Source of the DNA: Eikenella longinqua
Lineage (GTDB): Bacteria; Pseudomonadota; Gammaproteobacteria; Burkholderiales; Neisseriaceae
Direction of reading: 5' to 3'
NCBI RefSeq assembly: GCF_001648355.1
Contig: NZ_LXSL01000018.1
Location: forward strand, 38,384-102,383
Length of the DNA: 64,000 bases
Positions 62,208-64,000 of the stretch are shown piece by piece. A program made the translations under genes and the position numbers. The notes beneath the pieces are model-generated. The model had not been told where the DNA came from, made no database searches, and saw nothing but the letters and a program-made list of their open reading frames with translations. How positions within the stretch are numbered: position 1 is the first letter of the stretch; each line of letters opens with the position of its first letter.

Positions 62208-62275
62208 AAGACCTGCCGCGCATCGCCGTGCTGGCCAAACCCCCGATAAGACCTTTCACGACGGCGACGGCGTGA
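62093..62275 (+). pseudogene. Phage gp46-family baseplate protein fragment
   Basis: The frame reads GIENEVYVRLVTPLGSYWAE PALGSRLHELRRMKDLPR-type sequence, the N-terminal half of Mu gp46-like proteins. It ends abruptly after IAVLAK near 62238, where the tail-fibre sequence begins in a different frame, and stops at 62275. Both ends are therefore deletion junctions and no functional protein is expected. Confidence 0.65.
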
Positions 62276-62985
62276 GCGAGCTTGGCACCATCCTGCCGGC
62301 GTGGTGGCTCAACCAAATCCAAGCCGAGCTGCTGGCTGTGCTGACGGCGGGCGGCATCCAGCCGGACAAGGCCAAGCCTAACCAAGTGCTGGAGGCTTTG
62401 CGCAAAATCATCGACGAGCAGGCCGGCGGCGCAGTTAAAACCACTGGCAACCAAGACATCGCCGGTATCAAGAGCTTTACCAACACTCTGCACGCCAAAT
62501 CCGGCCTGCTGGCGAGCGACAGCGCCGCCCACTTTGCTGCCAGCCGCTCGCTGAAACTGGGCGCGGATGGGACAAGCGCCTACCTAAAAAACCAAAGTAG
62601 CGGCAAAATCCTCTCACTCCTTAACAACGGCGAGCTGCACTACGACGGCAAGCGGCTGCTGAATATAGACGATTTACAGACTACGGAGGCAAGCAAAGCT
62701 GAAAATGGCTACCTGAAAATGGACGGCGATATCATATTGCAGTGGATAAGAATTAAGAAAAATATGAATGCTTTTCAAGGTACTTATAATTTTCCCGTAG
62801 CGTTCCCGAACTCGTGTGCAGCGATTATGGTCAATTCATATTTGGAGCGCCCAGAAGGCGGCTGCGGGCAGATAGTGCGTGCCATCGCTCAATCTAAATC
62901 CACGTTTGATTTGTACGTGGATATATGGACACTCAATGGGCACGGTAATCCTGCTACCGCATATGTTTTTGCCATCGGCTATTAA
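62245..62985 (+). CDS. Phage tail fibre protein, N-terminally truncated
   Basis: The frame is open from DKTFHDGDGVSELGTILPAW (62245), preceded by the gp46 junction. A GTG at 62272 could start translation and give 237 residues. The C-terminus (NGYLKMDGDIILQWIRIKK ... FPVAFPNSCAAIMVN) resembles the gp53-like tail-fibre C-terminal domain. The phage motif NGYLKM is encoded by a near-DUS (GGCTACCTGAAA). The true N-terminus appears lost. Confidence 0.65.
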   Translation, partial: DKTFHDGDGVSELGTILPAWWLNQIQAELLAVLTAGGIQPDKAKPNQVLEALRKIIDEQAGGAVKTTGNQDIAGIKSFTNTLHAKSGLLASDSAAHFAASRSLKLGADGTSAYLKNQSSGKILSLLNNGELHYDGKRLLNIDDLQTTEASKAENGYLKMDGDIILQWIRIKKNMNAFQGTYNFPVAFPNSCAAIMVNSYLERPEGGCGQIVRAIAQSKSTFDLYVDIWTLNGHGNPATAYVFAIGY

Positions 62986-63003
62986 GCTATTAAAGGAGTA
63001 GAT

Positions 63004-63639
63004 ATGACTATTTTTTACTCATGATTCACCGGCGGATTTTACGACGACCAAATCCATAACAGGCTGCCTGAAAATATTGTGGAGATTAGCCCAGAGCAGC
63101 ACACCGCCTTGCTGGCCGGTCAGTCTGTCGGGCAAGTGATTATGCCCGGCAAAGACGGCAAACCCGTGCTGGCACCGCAGCCGCCCTGCCCGAGCAGCAC
63201 TTGGGATGGGGAGCAATGGCAGATTGACCCCGAGTGCGCCGCCCGGCTTAAAGCCGAGCAGCAGGCCGAAATGTGGGAGCGCATCAAAGCCAAGCGTGCC
63301 GACAACCTGCGGCACGGCGTTTATATCCAATCCGTGGGCAAGTGGTTTCACACCGACGATAACAGCCGTACGCAGTATTTGGCACTAGCGGTGCGAACAA
63401 AATTACCTGAAAACCTGCTTTGGAAAACGATGGACAACAGCTTTTTGCCTATGACCAAAGAGCTGTTGGGCGAGCTGCTAGACCAAATGATGGTGGACGA
63501 GCAGGCCGATTTCGCCAACGCCGAAAAACACCGCGCCGCCATGCTCCAAGCCGACAAACCGCTTGAGTACGATTATTCAGGCGGTTGGACGGCCAACTTT
63601 GAGCACGCTGCCGCCGAGCTGGGGGAATCTAAATCATGA
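63004..63639 (+). pseudogene. Phage tail-fibre assembly protein with an early in-frame TGA
   Basis: ATG 63004 begins MTIFYS followed by TGA (63022-63024), then the same frame continues FTGGFYDDQIHNRLPENIVEI ... to 63639, the usual tail-fibre assembly layout. From GTG 63079 a shorter 186-residue protein (ISPEQHTALLAGQSVGQVI) could still be made. Its stop overlaps the ATG of the next gene (ATGA). AGGCTGCCTGAA at 63061-63072 is translated as RLPE. Confidence 0.7.
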
Positions 63640-63880
63640 AATCCCGATACTACCTAGCTCTGTACAAAGGCCGCCGCAGCGGCCGCGGCTGGCGCGTGCT
63701 GGCCGGGCGCGGCACCGACTGGCTCACCCGCATCCTTACCCGCGGCCAATACAGCCACGCCGAGATTGCCTACGGCCCCGGCAGCGGCGGCGTGCACGAC
63801 TGCCTTTCCGCCTCTGTGCGCGACGGCGGAGTGCGTGCCAAAACCATGGCTCTGCCTGCCGACAAATGGGATTTACCTGA
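63636..63880 (+). pseudogene. Phage NlpC/P60-like enzyme fragment
   Basis: MKSRYYLALYKGRRSGRGW ... ITRGQYSHAEIAYG-type sequence with HAE and DGGVRAK segments resembles phage-associated YiiX/NlpC-like proteins. Similarity ends near KWDL (about 63875), where DNA methylase sequence starts in another frame. The open frame continues to the window end as non-homologous sequence. Confidence 0.55.
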
Positions 63881-64000
63881 ACGGCGTGGAGATAGTCAGC
63901 CAGTCCTACCGCGAGCTGCTGCCACAACACATCGCCAACCCGCGCACGCTGTTGGTACTCGACCCGCCCTACGTCTGCACCCAGCAGGGCAACTACCGCA
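63868..64000 (+). pseudogene. DNA adenine methylase (Dam-type) fragment, runs off the window
   Basis: From 63868 one frame reads GIYLNGVEIVSQSYRELL ... TLLVLDPPYVCTQQGNYR. DPPY is motif IV of D12-class adenine methylases. The N-terminal SAM-binding part is missing, replaced by the preceding NlpC-like fragment. The C-terminus lies beyond the window. Confidence 0.65.

Larger units (their letters stand above)
60575..64000. mobile_element. Decayed Mu-like prophage remnant (left part)
   Basis: Foreign sequence starts with TG exactly where the tannase gene is cut. It carries a leftward repressor-like gene near the left end, as in transposable phages, then rightward fragments typical of the late Mu-like module: gp46, tail fibre, tail-fibre assembly. 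Further fragments of an NlpC-like gene and a DNA methylase follow. The right end lies outside the window. The exact boundary is inferred. Confidence 0.6.

Overview
The window looks like a chromosome segment of a Neisseriaceae bacterium, most probably Eikenella. The strongest evidence is the 12-mer AGGCTACCTGAA and its reverse complement TTCAGGTAGCCT. It recurs every few hundred bases in both orientations, inside and between genes, and matches the DNA uptake sequence (DUS) dialect known for Eikenella. The canonical Neisseria core GCCGTCTGAA was seen only once, inside a broken TonB receptor gene. Gene content (cmk-rpsA-ihfB, sucCD, guaA, glmU, aspA, an NspA-like barrel, folK next to a deoxynucleoside kinase) and high GC fit the same family.

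Layout. 0.3-1.3 kb: butanediol-type dehydrogenase. 1.5-5.7 kb: a compact cluster of ABC ATPase, ABC-2 permease, acyl carrier protein, an interrupted unknown gene and a ketoacyl synthase, probably making and exporting an acyl-type product. 5.8-9.0 kb: SnoaL-like secreted protein, F420-type NADP oxidoreductase divergent from a LysR regulator, a ketoacyl-synthase-like protein and a DUF4926-type protein. 9.1-17.3 kb: aspA, a spermidine-synthase-like gene, an M48 peptidase, then cmk-rpsA-ihfB. 17.4-28 kb: nitroreductase, Bcp peroxiredoxin, ogt-xerD (overlapping), rppH, trpC, guaA, an MBL hydrolase, a lysozyme-inhibitor-like lipoprotein, and glmU. 28-45 kb: membrane and secreted proteins, nlpD, a DJ-1/PfpI protein, fxsA, murI, purN, an NspA-like barrel, a giant DUF2339 protein, a frameshifted gloA, rarA, rhomboid, folK and a dNK. 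45.5-51.2 kb: sucCD, tcyP, a periplasmic rhodanese, and an AhpD-like protein divergent from an AraC regulator.

51.3-59.7 kb is partly iron-related: a lipoprotein, a TonB-dependent receptor pseudogene with two lesions, and an efeU-efeO-efeB ferrous/heme-iron uptake operon. 59.9-64.0 kb holds a tannase-family gene cut off at 60574, followed by a decayed Mu-like prophage. It retains a leftward HTH regulator with a perfect palindromic operator, then fragments of gp46, tail fibre, tail-fibre assembly, an NlpC-like gene and a DNA adenine methylase, joined by deletions.

The DUS shapes the whole segment. Inverted pairs sit at the ends of many genes as probable terminators, single copies supply the stop codons of several genes, and others are translated as GYLK, RLPEN, FQVA or SGSL. 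No rRNA, tRNA or CRISPR array was recognised. Several lesions (in-frame TGA codons near 4307 and 63022, one-base shifts near 40717 and 53131) could be real decay or assembly errors.
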